Assembly (NCBI GenBank): GCA_964531675.1
Contig: CAZHFW010000048.1
Coordinates: 1 to 23,180, forward strand
Reading direction: 5' to 3'
Length of the DNA: 23,180 bases
Source of the DNA: CAZHFW01 sp964531675
GTDB lineage: Bacteria > Planctomycetota > Phycisphaerae > Phycisphaerales > UBA1924
Part shown: positions 14,457-21,867 of the stretch, piece by piece
How positions within the stretch are numbered: position 1 is the first letter of the stretch
Layout: each line of letters begins with the position of its first letter
Position numbers and translations under genes: made by a program
Notes under the pieces: model-generated
Seen by the model: the letters and a program-made list of their open reading frames with translations, nothing else
Databases searched by the model: none
Told to the model about the DNA's origin: nothing

Positions 14457-14566
14457 CACGCCCACGATGAGTCCTCGAAACGTGGCGCTTGGTGTCTCAT
14501 GTACGCCTGGTTTCTTGCGCGCCCGGACGGGAGAGCGCCACGACTCGCGGACTCGTCGTGGGCGTG
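14457..14566. repeat. Long imperfect palindrome, candidate structured RNA or small mobile palindrome
   Basis: 18-base outer arms (14457-14474 with 14549-14566) pair with a single G-U wobble. After a 1x1 mismatch come three more pairs (14476-14478 with 14545-14547), a 2x2 internal loop, then ten pairs (14481-14490 with 14533-14542, last one G-U). The interior 14491-14532 (42 bases) shows no strong fold. In all, 31 base pairs run in perfect register. It is non-coding in any convincing frame and starts 38 bases after the oxidoreductase stop codon. Confidence 0.75.
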
Positions 14567-14718
14567 TGAGGATCGACAGATCTGAGGTTGCCCGGATCGC
14601 TCGATTCGGCATCCGTAAGCGCTCATGGTGCTGGGCTTGAATGGTGTGGTGGCGTGGGGCATCCCGCCGTACACTTGCCGTCCGGCGAATGGAATCGCAC
14701 GGCTGAAATGCAGTCATC

Positions 14719-14768
14719 GGCCCCGGCGTTTGGACGGACCAGGCGCGCCGGGAGGCCGTTTTTCTTTT
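14719..14768 (+). terminator. Terminator-like hairpin just upstream of the S1 gene (possible attenuator)
   Basis: GGCC+CCGGCG (14719-14728) pairs with CGCCGG+GGCC (14746-14751 and 14754-14757), with a 2-base bulge; the 17-base loop holds a further TGG/CCA pairing. It is followed by GTTTTTCTTTT (14758-14768). It ends 30 bases before the S1 ATG, so it either ends an upstream transcript or attenuates the S1 mRNA. Confidence 0.55.
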
Positions 14769-14797
14769 GGCCTGGCCCGCTGGTTAGAAGCACCCTC

Positions 14798-16135
14798 ATG
14801 TCCGATCCGAACACGTCGTCGAAAGTCCAGTCCGCCAAGCAGAACGCGCCGGAGCTTGATGCGCAGACCAACGCGGAGATCGAAGCCGCGATGGCCGAGC
14901 TCGGAGCGATGGGCGATGAGCCCGCCGGGAAGGGCCCGGCCCTTGGCGGGAAGGCGGCGATCCGCGGCCCGCGCGTCGTGCAGGCCGGCCGCGAACACCG
15001 CACCGGCACCGTGGTGTCGGTGGGACCGACGGACATCTTCGTGGAGTTCGGACCCAAGGAGCTTGGGGTGGCGCCCAAGCTCGGCTGGCCCGAGGATCAG
15101 CTTCCCAAGGCGGGCGAGCAGATCGAGCTGGTGATCGACCGCTACGAGTCGGGCGACAACGTGTACGTGTGCTCGCGTCCGGGCGCCGTGCAGAAGGCCG
15201 ACTGGGAGCTGCTCGAGGCGGGACAGGTGATCGAGGCCCGCGTGTCGGGCGTCGTCAAGGGCGGTCTGGAGCTCGAGGTCGCCGGCCACCGCGCGTTCAT
15301 GCCCGCGGGGCAGGTCAGCCTTGATCGCGTCGAGGACCAGTCGGTCTTCGTCAACGAGAAGTTCAAGTGCAAGGTCATCCGCGTGGACCGCGCCGGCCGG
15401 GGCAACATCGTCCTGTCGCGCCGCGAGGTGCTCATCGAAGAGCGCAAGGCCAACGCCGAGCAGCTCAAGGGCAAGCTTGCCGAAGGCATGACGATCGAGG
15501 GCGTGGTCCGCAAGATCATGCCGTTCGGTGCGTTCGTGGACCTGGGCGGCCTCGACGGCCTGATCCACATCAGCGACCTCTCCCACGACCGCGTGGGCTT
15601 CGGCGAGAAGGCGGTCGCCAAGCACGTGCAGGAAGGCCAGAAGGTCTCGGTCAAGATCCTCAAGCTCGACCTCGAAAACGACCGCATCAGCCTGGGTCTC
15701 AAGCAGACCATGGCCGATCCGTTCGCGCAGGCCGCCGAGTCGGTCCAGGAAGGTGCCCAGCTCACGGGCCGCGTGACCAAGATCCTGGAGTTCGGCGCGT
15801 TCGTCGAGATCACCTCGGGCGTCGAGGGCCTGGTGCACATCTCCGAGATCGACTACAAGCGCATCAACTCGGTGGGCGACGCGCTGAAGGTTGACGAGGT
15901 CGTGCAGGTCAAGGTCCTCAAGATCGACCCGGGCACGCGCCGCATCAGCCTCTCGATCAAGGCGACCAAGGAGGCTCCCAAGCGCGAAGGCGACGGCGAG
16001 GGCAAGCCCGGCGGTCGTCCGGATCGCAAGGGCGCCGGCGGCCGCACCGCCGAAGAGATCCTCAAGGAGACCCCGGCCCTCCGCCGCATGCGCGAGAAGG
16101 CCAAGAACATGCAGTTCAAGGGCGGCCTGGGCTGA
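14798..16135 (+). CDS. rpsA: S1 RNA-binding domain protein, ribosomal protein S1-like
   Basis: 445 aa from ATG 14798. Four S1 (OB-fold) domains are visible, about residues 66-127, 142-208, 229-303 and 318-389. The last two are the most canonical (GVVRKIMPFGAFVDLGGLDG and GRVTKILEFGAFVEITSGVE, each followed by GLIHIS or GLVHIS). Domain 1 is divergent. An acidic/Gly N-terminal tail and a basic Gly-rich tail (about 390-420) flank them, and the C-terminus is a Lys/Arg-rich helix. Bacterial S1 brings mRNA to the 30S subunit; E. coli S1 has six domains, and shorter versions are common elsewhere. A general S1-domain RNA-binding protein is the alternative. No Shine-Dalgarno is seen before the start; a strong terminator follows. 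Confidence 0.83.
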   Translation: MSDPNTSSKVQSAKQNAPELDAQTNAEIEAAMAELGAMGDEPAGKGPALGGKAAIRGPRVVQAGREHRTGTVVSVGPTDIFVEFGPKELGVAPKLGWPEDQLPKAGEQIELVIDRYESGDNVYVCSRPGAVQKADWELLEAGQVIEARVSGVVKGGLELEVAGHRAFMPAGQVSLDRVEDQSVFVNEKFKCKVIRVDRAGRGNIVLSRREVLIEERKANAEQLKGKLAEGMTIEGVVRKIMPFGAFVDLGGLDGLIHISDLSHDRVGFGEKAVAKHVQEGQKVSVKILKLDLENDRISLGLKQTMADPFAQAAESVQEGAQLTGRVTKILEFGAFVEITSGVEGLVHISEIDYKRINSVGDALKVDEVVQVKVLKIDPGTRRISLSIKATKEAPKREGDGEGKPGGRPDRKGAGGRTAEEILKETPALRRMREKAKNMQFKGGLG

Positions 16136-16157
16136 GCCGAACACGAAAGCACGCACG

Positions 16158-16191
16158 CCGAGCCGGGAAACACCCGGCTCGGTTTTCTTTT
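16158..16191 (+). terminator. Rho-independent terminator after the S1 gene
   Basis: CCGAGCCGGG (16158-16167) pairs perfectly with CCCGGCTCGG (16173-16182), 5-base loop, followed by TTTTCTTTT. It sits between the convergent S1 and DNA ligase genes. Confidence 0.93.
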
Positions 16192-16198
16192 GGATCGC

Positions 16199-17839
16199 TC
16201 AGTTTCGGAGCAAGGCTTCGAGCGCTTCGATGGAGTCGGCGTCCGCAGCGGATTTGTCCTGACGCCACTTGAGCATGCGCGGGAAGCGGACCGCGATGCC
16301 GCTCTTGTGCCGGGGTGATCGGGCGATCCCCTCGAACCCGATCTCGAACACCAAGGAAGGCTCGACCATCCGCACCGGGCCCGATCGCGAGATGGTGTGC
16401 TTGCGGACGAAGGCGTCGACGCGCTCGATCTCGGTCGCATCGAGGCCTGAGTAGGCCTTGCAGAACGGCACCAGCGCCGTCCGCGTCTGGTCCCACACGC
16501 CGAACGTGTAGTCGGTGAACAGGCCCGCCCGCTTGCCGCTGCCGGGCTGGGCGTACAGCAGGACCGCGTCGACGCTGTAGGGATCGAGCTTCCACTTCCA
16601 CCAGCCGGACATGGCCTCGCCCGAGCGTACGCGTTGGCGGCCGGGGACGTACGGCGCATCGAGCGCCTTGAGCACCAGGCCTTCGTATCCGAGCGCCCGC
16701 GCCCCTGCTCGCTTGCTTGCAAGCTCATCCCAGGAGCGGGCGTCAACCGAGCCGGTCGCAAAGATCGTGTCCCGATCGTCGCGGCCATCGAGCACGGTCT
16801 CGAGCTTGGGTCGGCGCTCTTGCAGAGGCGTCGACGCCAGATCCTGGTTCGCGAGCTTCATCAGGTCGAACGCGACGAAGACGACGCGTTCCTCGTCGAA
16901 GAGCCCGGGCTGGGCGGCGCGGGCGTCCTTCCGATTCAGGTGGAGTTGAAGCGCCGCGAACGGGCGGGGGCGTCCGCTGCTCCAGACGAGCACCTCACCA
17001 TCGAGGATCGTGCCTTCCGGAAGCGCACGCGCCGCCGCGACGATCCCGGGGAACTGCGTGCTGATGATCTCTTCGCCACGCGACCACAGTGTGATCTGCG
17101 CCCCGCTGCTGCGGACGAGCTGGGCGCGGATGCCGTCGTACTTCCACTCGGCCCTCCAGCGCGAGAGATCGCCGAGCGTCGCCTCGGGCGTTGCCTCTCC
17201 GATCGGCACCGGGCTGGCGAGCATGAACGGCACGGGTCTTTGCTGATCCGACGCGGAGACCTGTGCGCTGATCAAGGCCTCGAACGACTTGGCATCGGGC
17301 GTGAAGGCTCCCATGAGGCGGGCCTCCAGCAGCGAGGCCTCGACGCCGGTTGCTTCCGCGAGGGCTCGGATCACCAGCGGGCGTTGAACCCCGAGCCTGA
17401 ACCCGCCTCGGATGATCTTGTGAAGCACGAGCCTCTCGCGCTCGCTGAGCGTGTTCCACGCTTCGGCGAGGAGGGCCTGCTGGGCTTCGGGCTTGGCGCC
17501 GATCATCGGACGGATGAACGTCTCCACCGTGTCGGCAAGCCCGATCGGGGTTGATGTGGTCGGGGGTGGGAGGAGCAGCGCGATGGTCTCGGAGAAGTCC
17601 CCCACCGCTTCGTGGCATTCGTCGATCATCCACGCGGGAAGGCCCGAGGCCTTCATCGCGACATCACGGAGCACGCGCCAGTTGAGCGTGCCTTTGAGTT
17701 TGGACCCGGTCAGGAAGAACAGCGCCCACGCGGCATCGGCGGGCGGCGCAGCCTGAAAGTACGCCCGGAGTGCCGTGACCTTGTCGGTCGTGGAGTTCGA
17801 GTGATCGAGGCGATCGAAGAGTGCCGCAAAGGCCCTCAT
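16199..17839 (-). CDS. ATP-dependent DNA ligase (LigB/LigC-like, exonuclease-associated)
   Basis: 546 aa from the ATG at 17839. The adenylation motif I is EWKYDG with the nucleotide-accepting K233; further motifs are DGEVLVW, FVAFDLM, YEGLVLK and WWKWK, followed by the OB-fold part ending at EIGFEGIARSPRH. Residues 1-200 form the helical DNA-binding domain seen in archaeal/eukaryal-type ligases. No nuclease or primase domain as in LigD. The start codon overlaps the exonuclease stop (ATGA, 17839-17836), so translation is coupled. In many bacteria this ligase forms a repair cassette with the upstream exonuclease, an Lhr-like helicase and the endonuclease PdeM; neither of the latter is here. An open frame continues upstream to 19030, but that part is only an alternative frame of the exonuclease gene. 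Confidence 0.9.
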   Translation of the reverse strand: MRAFAALFDRLDHSNSTTDKVTALRAYFQAAPPADAAWALFFLTGSKLKGTLNWRVLRDVAMKASGLPAWMIDECHEAVGDFSETIALLLPPPTTSTPIGLADTVETFIRPMIGAKPEAQQALLAEAWNTLSERERLVLHKIIRGGFRLGVQRPLVIRALAEATGVEASLLEARLMGAFTPDAKSFEALISAQVSASDQQRPVPFMLASPVPIGEATPEATLGDLSRWRAEWKYDGIRAQLVRSSGAQITLWSRGEEIISTQFPGIVAAARALPEGTILDGEVLVWSSGRPRPFAALQLHLNRKDARAAQPGLFDEERVVFVAFDLMKLANQDLASTPLQERRPKLETVLDGRDDRDTIFATGSVDARSWDELASKRAGARALGYEGLVLKALDAPYVPGRQRVRSGEAMSGWWKWKLDPYSVDAVLLYAQPGSGKRAGLFTDYTFGVWDQTRTALVPFCKAYSGLDATEIERVDAFVRKHTISRSGPVRMVEPSLVFEIGFEGIARSPRHKSGIAVRFPRMLKWRQDKSAADADSIEALEALLRN

Positions 17840-18930
17840 GTCGCGCCTCCCTCGGGCGCATCCCCCGCGTCCGCGCCGGAACTCGCGCCTGGGAGTGCTT
17901 CGCCCTCGAACCTGGTGGGCACGACGAACGACTCGCGGCCGTGCTCCGCAAGCCAGCGGGAGAGTGCGGCGGAATAGCCATGGGTCACGCCGATCGACTG
18001 CGCGCCGGTGGCCTGGATTGCTGCGAGCAAGCCTTGCCAGTCGGCGTGATCGCTCACGACGAAGCCGCGATCGAAGGATCGCCAGCGGCGCTTGCCGCGG
18101 ACGCGCATCCACCCGCTTGCGAAGGCGTCGGAGAATCCGCTGCGGCCGGCGAGCTTGCGGACCCAGGCGGCGTTCCCCGCGGCCGAGGGCGGCGCGATGA
18201 CGAGGCCGCGTCCCTTGATCTGGCTCAGGTTCTCGCGCGTGATCGCGGTGCAGGTCGGGAGCGCGATCCCTTGCGAGGCGTACGCCTGGTTCAAGGGCAG
18301 CACCGAGCCATGGGCAGCGATCGGGCCGATGGACGCGTCCAGGCCCGCGAGCAGACGCTGGGCTTTGCCGAGCGAGTAGCTGTAGAGGATGCTCGTGGTC
18401 CCGTCGGCGGCGTTGGAGGCCCACCAGGCGTTGATCTCGCGGAAGGTCTGCTCGTCCGAGGGCCAGCGGTAGATCGGGAGGCCGAAGGTGCTCTCGGTGA
18501 GGAACGTGTCGCACCGGACCGGCTCGAAGGGCTCGCAGGTTGGGTCGGCGCGACCCTCGGGGCTGAACTTGTAGTCGCCGCTGACGACCCAGACGCCGCC
18601 CTCGCCAGGCTCGGGGATGCCCGCGACGCGCTCGACCCGGATCTGGACCGAACCCAGGATGTGCCCAGCGGGGGAAAGGCGCACCTCGACGTCGCCGAGC
18701 CTGAGGGGGCGACCCCAGTCCAGGGTCTGCACGGAGATGGACGCGCCAAGTCTGGCCTGCAGGACCGCAGCCCCCGTCACGGAACACAGGTACGACGCGC
18801 TGCCCGGGCAAGCGTGGTCGGAGTGGGCGTGGGTGATGAGGGCGCGCTCGACCGGCTTCCAGGGGTCGATGTGGAACCCGCCCGCGGGGCAGAAGAGGCC
18901 TTGCTCGGTTGGGCGGATGAGCGGCGGCAT
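17836..18930 (-). CDS. Ligase-associated exonuclease, metallo-beta-lactamase fold
   Basis: 364 aa from ATG 18930 (MPPLIRPTEQGLFC); an upstream in-frame ATG at 19011 adds 27 unconserved residues. The beta-lactamase/beta-CASP-type metal site is seen in THAHSDHA (HxHxDH), SPAGHILGSVQI, and VVSGDYKFSPEG; DHADWQGLLAAI and THGYSAALSRWL near the end match the mRNA 3'-end-processing/SNM1-like group. This is the exonuclease usually found beside an ATP-dependent DNA ligase, and the next gene overlaps by four bases (ATGA) and is that ligase. The two probably act on DNA ends in a damage response. The protein ends in an acidic Ala/Gly tail. It is divergent from the membrane coiled-coil gene at 19203, with a 272-base shared upstream region. 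Confidence 0.9.
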   Translation of the reverse strand: MPPLIRPTEQGLFCPAGGFHIDPWKPVERALITHAHSDHACPGSASYLCSVTGAAVLQARLGASISVQTLDWGRPLRLGDVEVRLSPAGHILGSVQIRVERVAGIPEPGEGGVWVVSGDYKFSPEGRADPTCEPFEPVRCDTFLTESTFGLPIYRWPSDEQTFREINAWWASNAADGTTSILYSYSLGKAQRLLAGLDASIGPIAAHGSVLPLNQAYASQGIALPTCTAITRENLSQIKGRGLVIAPPSAAGNAAWVRKLAGRSGFSDAFASGWMRVRGKRRWRSFDRGFVVSDHADWQGLLAAIQATGAQSIGVTHGYSAALSRWLAEHGRESFVVPTRFEGEALPGASSGADAGDAPEGGAT

Positions 18931-19152
18931 GCTGGTCAGGTGCTTCGGAGCAGCGGACGGGCCCGATGCCCGCCGCACCCCCGATGAAAAGTCTCCCGGG
19001 CGGAAGGGCACCCTGACGATACCCTATCATCCTTCCCGCAGCGGTTTGGGACAGGGTGGCCGGTTTTGACTACCATGCCCGCCCCAGAAGGGAGCCGTCG
19101 GTCGGGCCTCAGGCACGCGGACGGCGGTCATTTGATGTCATCGATGGGCCTC

Positions 19153-19191
19153 GGCCGGGGCGCTAGTTTCCCCGTGCCGGCCGCCTTTTTT
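19153..19191 (+). terminator. Terminator-like hairpin and T-run directly before the 19203 gene (possible attenuator)
   Basis: GGCCGG (19153-19158) pairs with CCGGCC (19177-19182), extended inward after a bulge by GG/CC, then GCC and six T (19186-19191). Only 11 bases separate the T-run from the ATG at 19203. No plus-strand gene lies upstream before the S1 terminator, so it does not end a visible gene. Confidence 0.45.
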
Positions 19192-19192
19192 C

Positions 19193-19196
19193 GGAG
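19193..19196 (+). promoter_or_regulatory. Shine-Dalgarno GGAG for the 19203 gene
   Basis: GGAG, 6 bases before the ATG at 19203, immediately after the T-run of the hairpin at 19153-19191. It fixes the start codon. Confidence 0.7.
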
Positions 19197-19202
19197 CAGT
19201 TC

Positions 19203-20585
19203 ATGGCCTCTCGCAGCAGCACGAGCCTCGCGACCGCCGGGACGATCACCACGCTGAGCATCCTCCTGCTGGCGTCGATCGTGGCGTTCTTCGTTTTCTT
19301 CGGCAAGTTCCGGCAGGCCCAGCGGGAGCTGACCCAGGAGCGCGCCAACGCCGACGAGTTCATCCGCGCCGACGAGCGCAAGCGCGACGACATCCGCATC
19401 CTCAAGGATCAGGCCGGCAACAAGAGCAGCCTGGTGAGCTTCCTGGCCGACTCCTACGGCGAGGTGATGGCCCGCACGACCGGGTCCAAGCTCGAGACCA
19501 TGACCTCATTCAAGGAGAAGCTCGGCGCGATTCCGGGCGCCGACGCTGCCCCGCTGGTCCAGGTGATCCGCGACCGCGACTCGGAGATCACCCGCCTGAA
19601 GGACACCGTCGCCAAGGCCGAGGCTGATCGCCAGCGGGCGACCCAGGACCTGCAGGCCGAGGTCGAGCGCGTCAAGGGCATCGAGCAGCGCGCCAATCAG
19701 ACGATCGCCGCCCTGAACGCCGACGTCGGCAAGTACAAGGCCGAGGTCGAGAGCTACCGCGAGGGCGTGAACAAGAACAAGGAGCAGATGGACTCCCGCG
19801 TGGAGCGCCTCCGCAAGGATCTGGCCGACGCGCAGAAGACCGCCGATGACCGCATCGGCAAGCTCCAGGAAGAGAACCTGGTCCTGCAGAACCAGCTCGC
19901 GGTGCTCCGCGGCGACAAGAAGACCGCGACCTTCAAGGCGGGTGATGAGTACGCCCTGGTCGACGGGAACATCATCTCGGTCGACGGCGCGTCGCGTCAG
20001 GCGATCATCAGCATCGGCTCCCTCCAGCACGTGCCGCTGGGCATCACGTTCAGCGTCTACTCCGACGCGTCGTCTTTGCGTCCGGACGAGGATGGCAACT
20101 ACCCGCGCGGCAAGGCCGGGCTTGAGGTCATCAACGTCGGCGCGGGCAGCGCGACCTGCCGCATCGTCTGGGAGACCAAGGGCAACCCGGTCGTCACGGG
20201 CGATGTCATCGCCAACCCCGTTTACGATCCGAAGAAGGTCTACAAGTTCCTGGTCTTCGGCAACTTCGACATCAACGGCGACGGCATCGCCACCCCGGCC
20301 GAACGCGACGAGCTCGCGGCTCTGATCCAGTCCTGGGGCGGCAAGGTCGTCGATGACCTTGGCGGCGATGTGGACTTCCTGGTCCTGGGCGAGCGCCCCG
20401 TGCTCCCGCCCAAGCCCGCGCCGGACACCCCGATCGAGGTCATGCAGGAGTTCATCCGCCAGGACCGCGTGGTCCAGCGCTACGACCGCCTGTACAACCA
20501 GGCCCAGTCCACGAGCCTGCCCATCCTGAACGAGAACCGCCTGTTCACCCTTCTGGGCCAGGACCGCAACGTCGCCCGCCGGTGA
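19203..20585 (+). CDS. Membrane-anchored coiled-coil protein with BRCT-like C-terminal region holding an EF-hand loop
   Basis: 460 aa. One membrane helix (about 13-34), then a long charged coiled coil (about 36-240, e.g. DLQAEVERVKGIEQRANQTI), then a beta-rich domain (about 245-340, ISVDGASRQAIISIGSLQHV). The last part starts with YKFLVFGNF (347-355), runs into a 12-residue EF-hand-type loop DINGDGIATPAE (356-367) and continues with LAALIQSWGGKVVDDLGGDVDF in overlap with a BRCT-like pattern (GGKV, then DFLVLGERP to 399). The BRCT reading is by eye; other alpha/beta folds are possible. Basic residues just after the membrane helix (KFRQAQR) leave open whether the bulk faces the cytoplasm. It is a single-gene unit with a Shine-Dalgarno, a leader hairpin and its own terminator. 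Function unknown. Confidence 0.7.
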   Translation: MASRSSTSLATAGTITTLSILLLASIVAFFVFFGKFRQAQRELTQERANADEFIRADERKRDDIRILKDQAGNKSSLVSFLADSYGEVMARTTGSKLETMTSFKEKLGAIPGADAAPLVQVIRDRDSEITRLKDTVAKAEADRQRATQDLQAEVERVKGIEQRANQTIAALNADVGKYKAEVESYREGVNKNKEQMDSRVERLRKDLADAQKTADDRIGKLQEENLVLQNQLAVLRGDKKTATFKAGDEYALVDGNIISVDGASRQAIISIGSLQHVPLGITFSVYSDASSLRPDEDGNYPRGKAGLEVINVGAGSATCRIVWETKGNPVVTGDVIANPVYDPKKVYKFLVFGNFDINGDGIATPAERDELAALIQSWGGKVVDDLGGDVDFLVLGERPVLPPKPAPDTPIEVMQEFIRQDRVVQRYDRLYNQAQSTSLPILNENRLFTLLGQDRNVARR

Positions 20586-20607
20586 GGCGAGCCTGAAACG
20601 AACCCCG

Positions 20608-20637
20608 AGCGGCACGGCCTTGGTCGTGCCGCTTTTT
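20608..20637 (+). terminator. Rho-independent terminator after the coiled-coil gene
   Basis: AGCGGCACGGC (20608-20618) pairs with GTCGTGCCGCT (20623-20633) through 11 pairs including one G-U, tetraloop CTTG, then TTTTT (20633-20637). It starts 22 bases after the stop codon and argues against the acyltransferase starting at the TTG at 20620, which lies inside it. Confidence 0.92.
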
Positions 20638-20688
20638 CGTTCCCGAGCGCCGAATAATCCCCCGGACTCCGATTGGATCTCTCCGCAG

Positions 20689-21864
20689 GTGGGCAAGAAG
20701 AAGCGCAAACTCCCGGTCTGGCTCCACGGCAGCGCGTTCGCCGCGGTGCGTGGACTCATGGCGGTCCCGCTGGTCGTCGGCTTTGACCAGGCGGCGGACG
20801 TCGCGGTCCCCCTGGCGCGGCGCTACGCCCACCTCAACCGCAAGCGCCTCAATCGGGCCATCGACCATCTTCAGATCGCGTTCCCGGACTGGGACCACGA
20901 GCGCCGGGAAGCCACCGCACTGGCGGGGTACGAGCATCTGTTCAGGCTCGCGATCGAGTTCGCCTACGCGCCGCGCCTGCTCACGACCGACAACTGGTCC
21001 AGGCACGTCGAGGTCGGGCCGGTCGCGGGCGCGGTGCGCGAGATCATGAACGAGCGCCCGTGCATCATGATCACGGGGCATTGCGGCAACTGGGAGGTCC
21101 TGGGGTACACGCTCGGGCTTCTGGGTTTCGGGATGCACGCGCTGTACCGGCCCTTGGATCTCAAGCCATTGGATGAGTGGGTCCGCCAGACGCGTCAGAG
21201 CCGGGGTCTCACGCTCATCGACAAGTTCGGAGCGGCGGACACGCTTCCCCGCGTGCTGGCCCCGCGCGGTGATCAGCCCGGCTCGCCGGTCGGTTTTGTC
21301 GCGGATCAGAACGCGGGGGACCGCGGGCTGTTTGTGCCGTTCTTCGGCCGCCTGGCGTCGACGTACAAGACCATCGGCCTGCTCGCGCTGCAATACAACG
21401 CGACGGTGATCTGCGGCATGGCGCGGCGTGTGCCGGCGCACGAGCCCCGCCCCGAGATCACGGACCAGAGCGTGATCAACCCGCCGCCACCACCCATGGA
21501 CTGGCCGAACTTCCGGTACCGGATGGAAGCACAGGAGGTCATCCATCCCGAGGATTGGAAGGACCAGCCTGATCCGGTGTTCTACGTCACCGCGCGCTAC
21601 CGGCGCGCGATCGAGAAGATGGTGCGCAGCGCGCCCGAGCAGTATCTGTGGATGCATCGCATCTGGAAGAGCCGTCCGCGCCACGAAAGGCTCGGACGCC
21701 CCTTCCCCGCGGCGCTCAAGGAAAAGCTCCGGGCGCTGCCTTGGATGACCGACGAAGAGCTCGAACGGATCATGGAGCACAGCCGTCGCGACACGATGGA
21801 GTTTGCGGCGTCCGGCGCACCGCCCGAGCCGACCGAAAGCGAACCCGAAGGCGCGATGGCCTGA
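20689..21864 (+). CDS. Lipid A-type lysophospholipid acyltransferase (LpxL/HtrB family)
   Basis: 391 aa from a GTG at 20689, chosen because earlier in-frame TTG/GTG codons lie inside the terminator at 20608-20637; the start remains tentative. The family's catalytic HxxxxE is H131 to E136 in TGHCGNWEVLG, and FVADQNAGDRGLFVPFFG is the second conserved block. A hydrophobic N-terminal stretch (about 22-35) follows a very basic start (GKKKRK), as expected for an inner-membrane enzyme with its active site on the cytoplasmic face. These enzymes add secondary acyl chains to lipid A or similar lipids, which implies an outer membrane with lipid A-like molecules. The C-terminus carries an acidic Pro/Glu tail. 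It converges on the binding-protein gene with only 3 bases between the stop codons. Confidence 0.87.
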   Translation: MGKKKRKLPVWLHGSAFAAVRGLMAVPLVVGFDQAADVAVPLARRYAHLNRKRLNRAIDHLQIAFPDWDHERREATALAGYEHLFRLAIEFAYAPRLLTTDNWSRHVEVGPVAGAVREIMNERPCIMITGHCGNWEVLGYTLGLLGFGMHALYRPLDLKPLDEWVRQTRQSRGLTLIDKFGAADTLPRVLAPRGDQPGSPVGFVADQNAGDRGLFVPFFGRLASTYKTIGLLALQYNATVICGMARRVPAHEPRPEITDQSVINPPPPPMDWPNFRYRMEAQEVIHPEDWKDQPDPVFYVTARYRRAIEKMVRSAPEQYLWMHRIWKSRPRHERLGRPFPAALKEKLRALPWMTDEELERIMEHSRRDTMEFAASGAPPEPTESEPEGAMA

Positions 21865-21867
21865 GGC

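Larger units (their letters stand above)
14419..14797. other. 379-base spacer between the oxidoreductase and S1 genes
   Basis: No convincing gene on either strand. It holds the palindrome at 14457-14566, a TACACT hexamer at 14670-14675 that could be a -10 box without a good -35, the terminator-like hairpin at 14719-14768, and a weak -10-like TAGAAG at 14785-14790 seven bases before the S1 start. An ATG-started extension of the S1 frame to 14588 runs through this structured DNA and is not believed. Confidence 0.6.

Noticed and set aside
14457..14566. The palindrome as an integron attC site
   Set aside because: No RYYYAAC/GTTRRRY core sites at the arm ends, no integrase gene in the window, and the arms pair without the expected extrahelical bases.
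14588..14797. N-terminal extension of the S1 protein from an ATG at 14588
   Set aside because: The extra 70 residues would be encoded by the terminator-like hairpin and T-run and do not resemble S1 sequence. The ATG at 14798 begins a normal S1 N-terminus.
16199..19030. A 943-codon open frame that would fuse a 397-residue Arg/Pro-rich region to the DNA ligase
   Set aside because: The upstream part is another frame of the exonuclease gene, which has a full set of metal-site motifs. The ligase has its own ATG at 17839 in an ATGA overlap.
19066..19094. TTGACT as a -35 box before the coiled-coil gene
   Set aside because: No plausible -10 hexamer lies 16-19 bases downstream.
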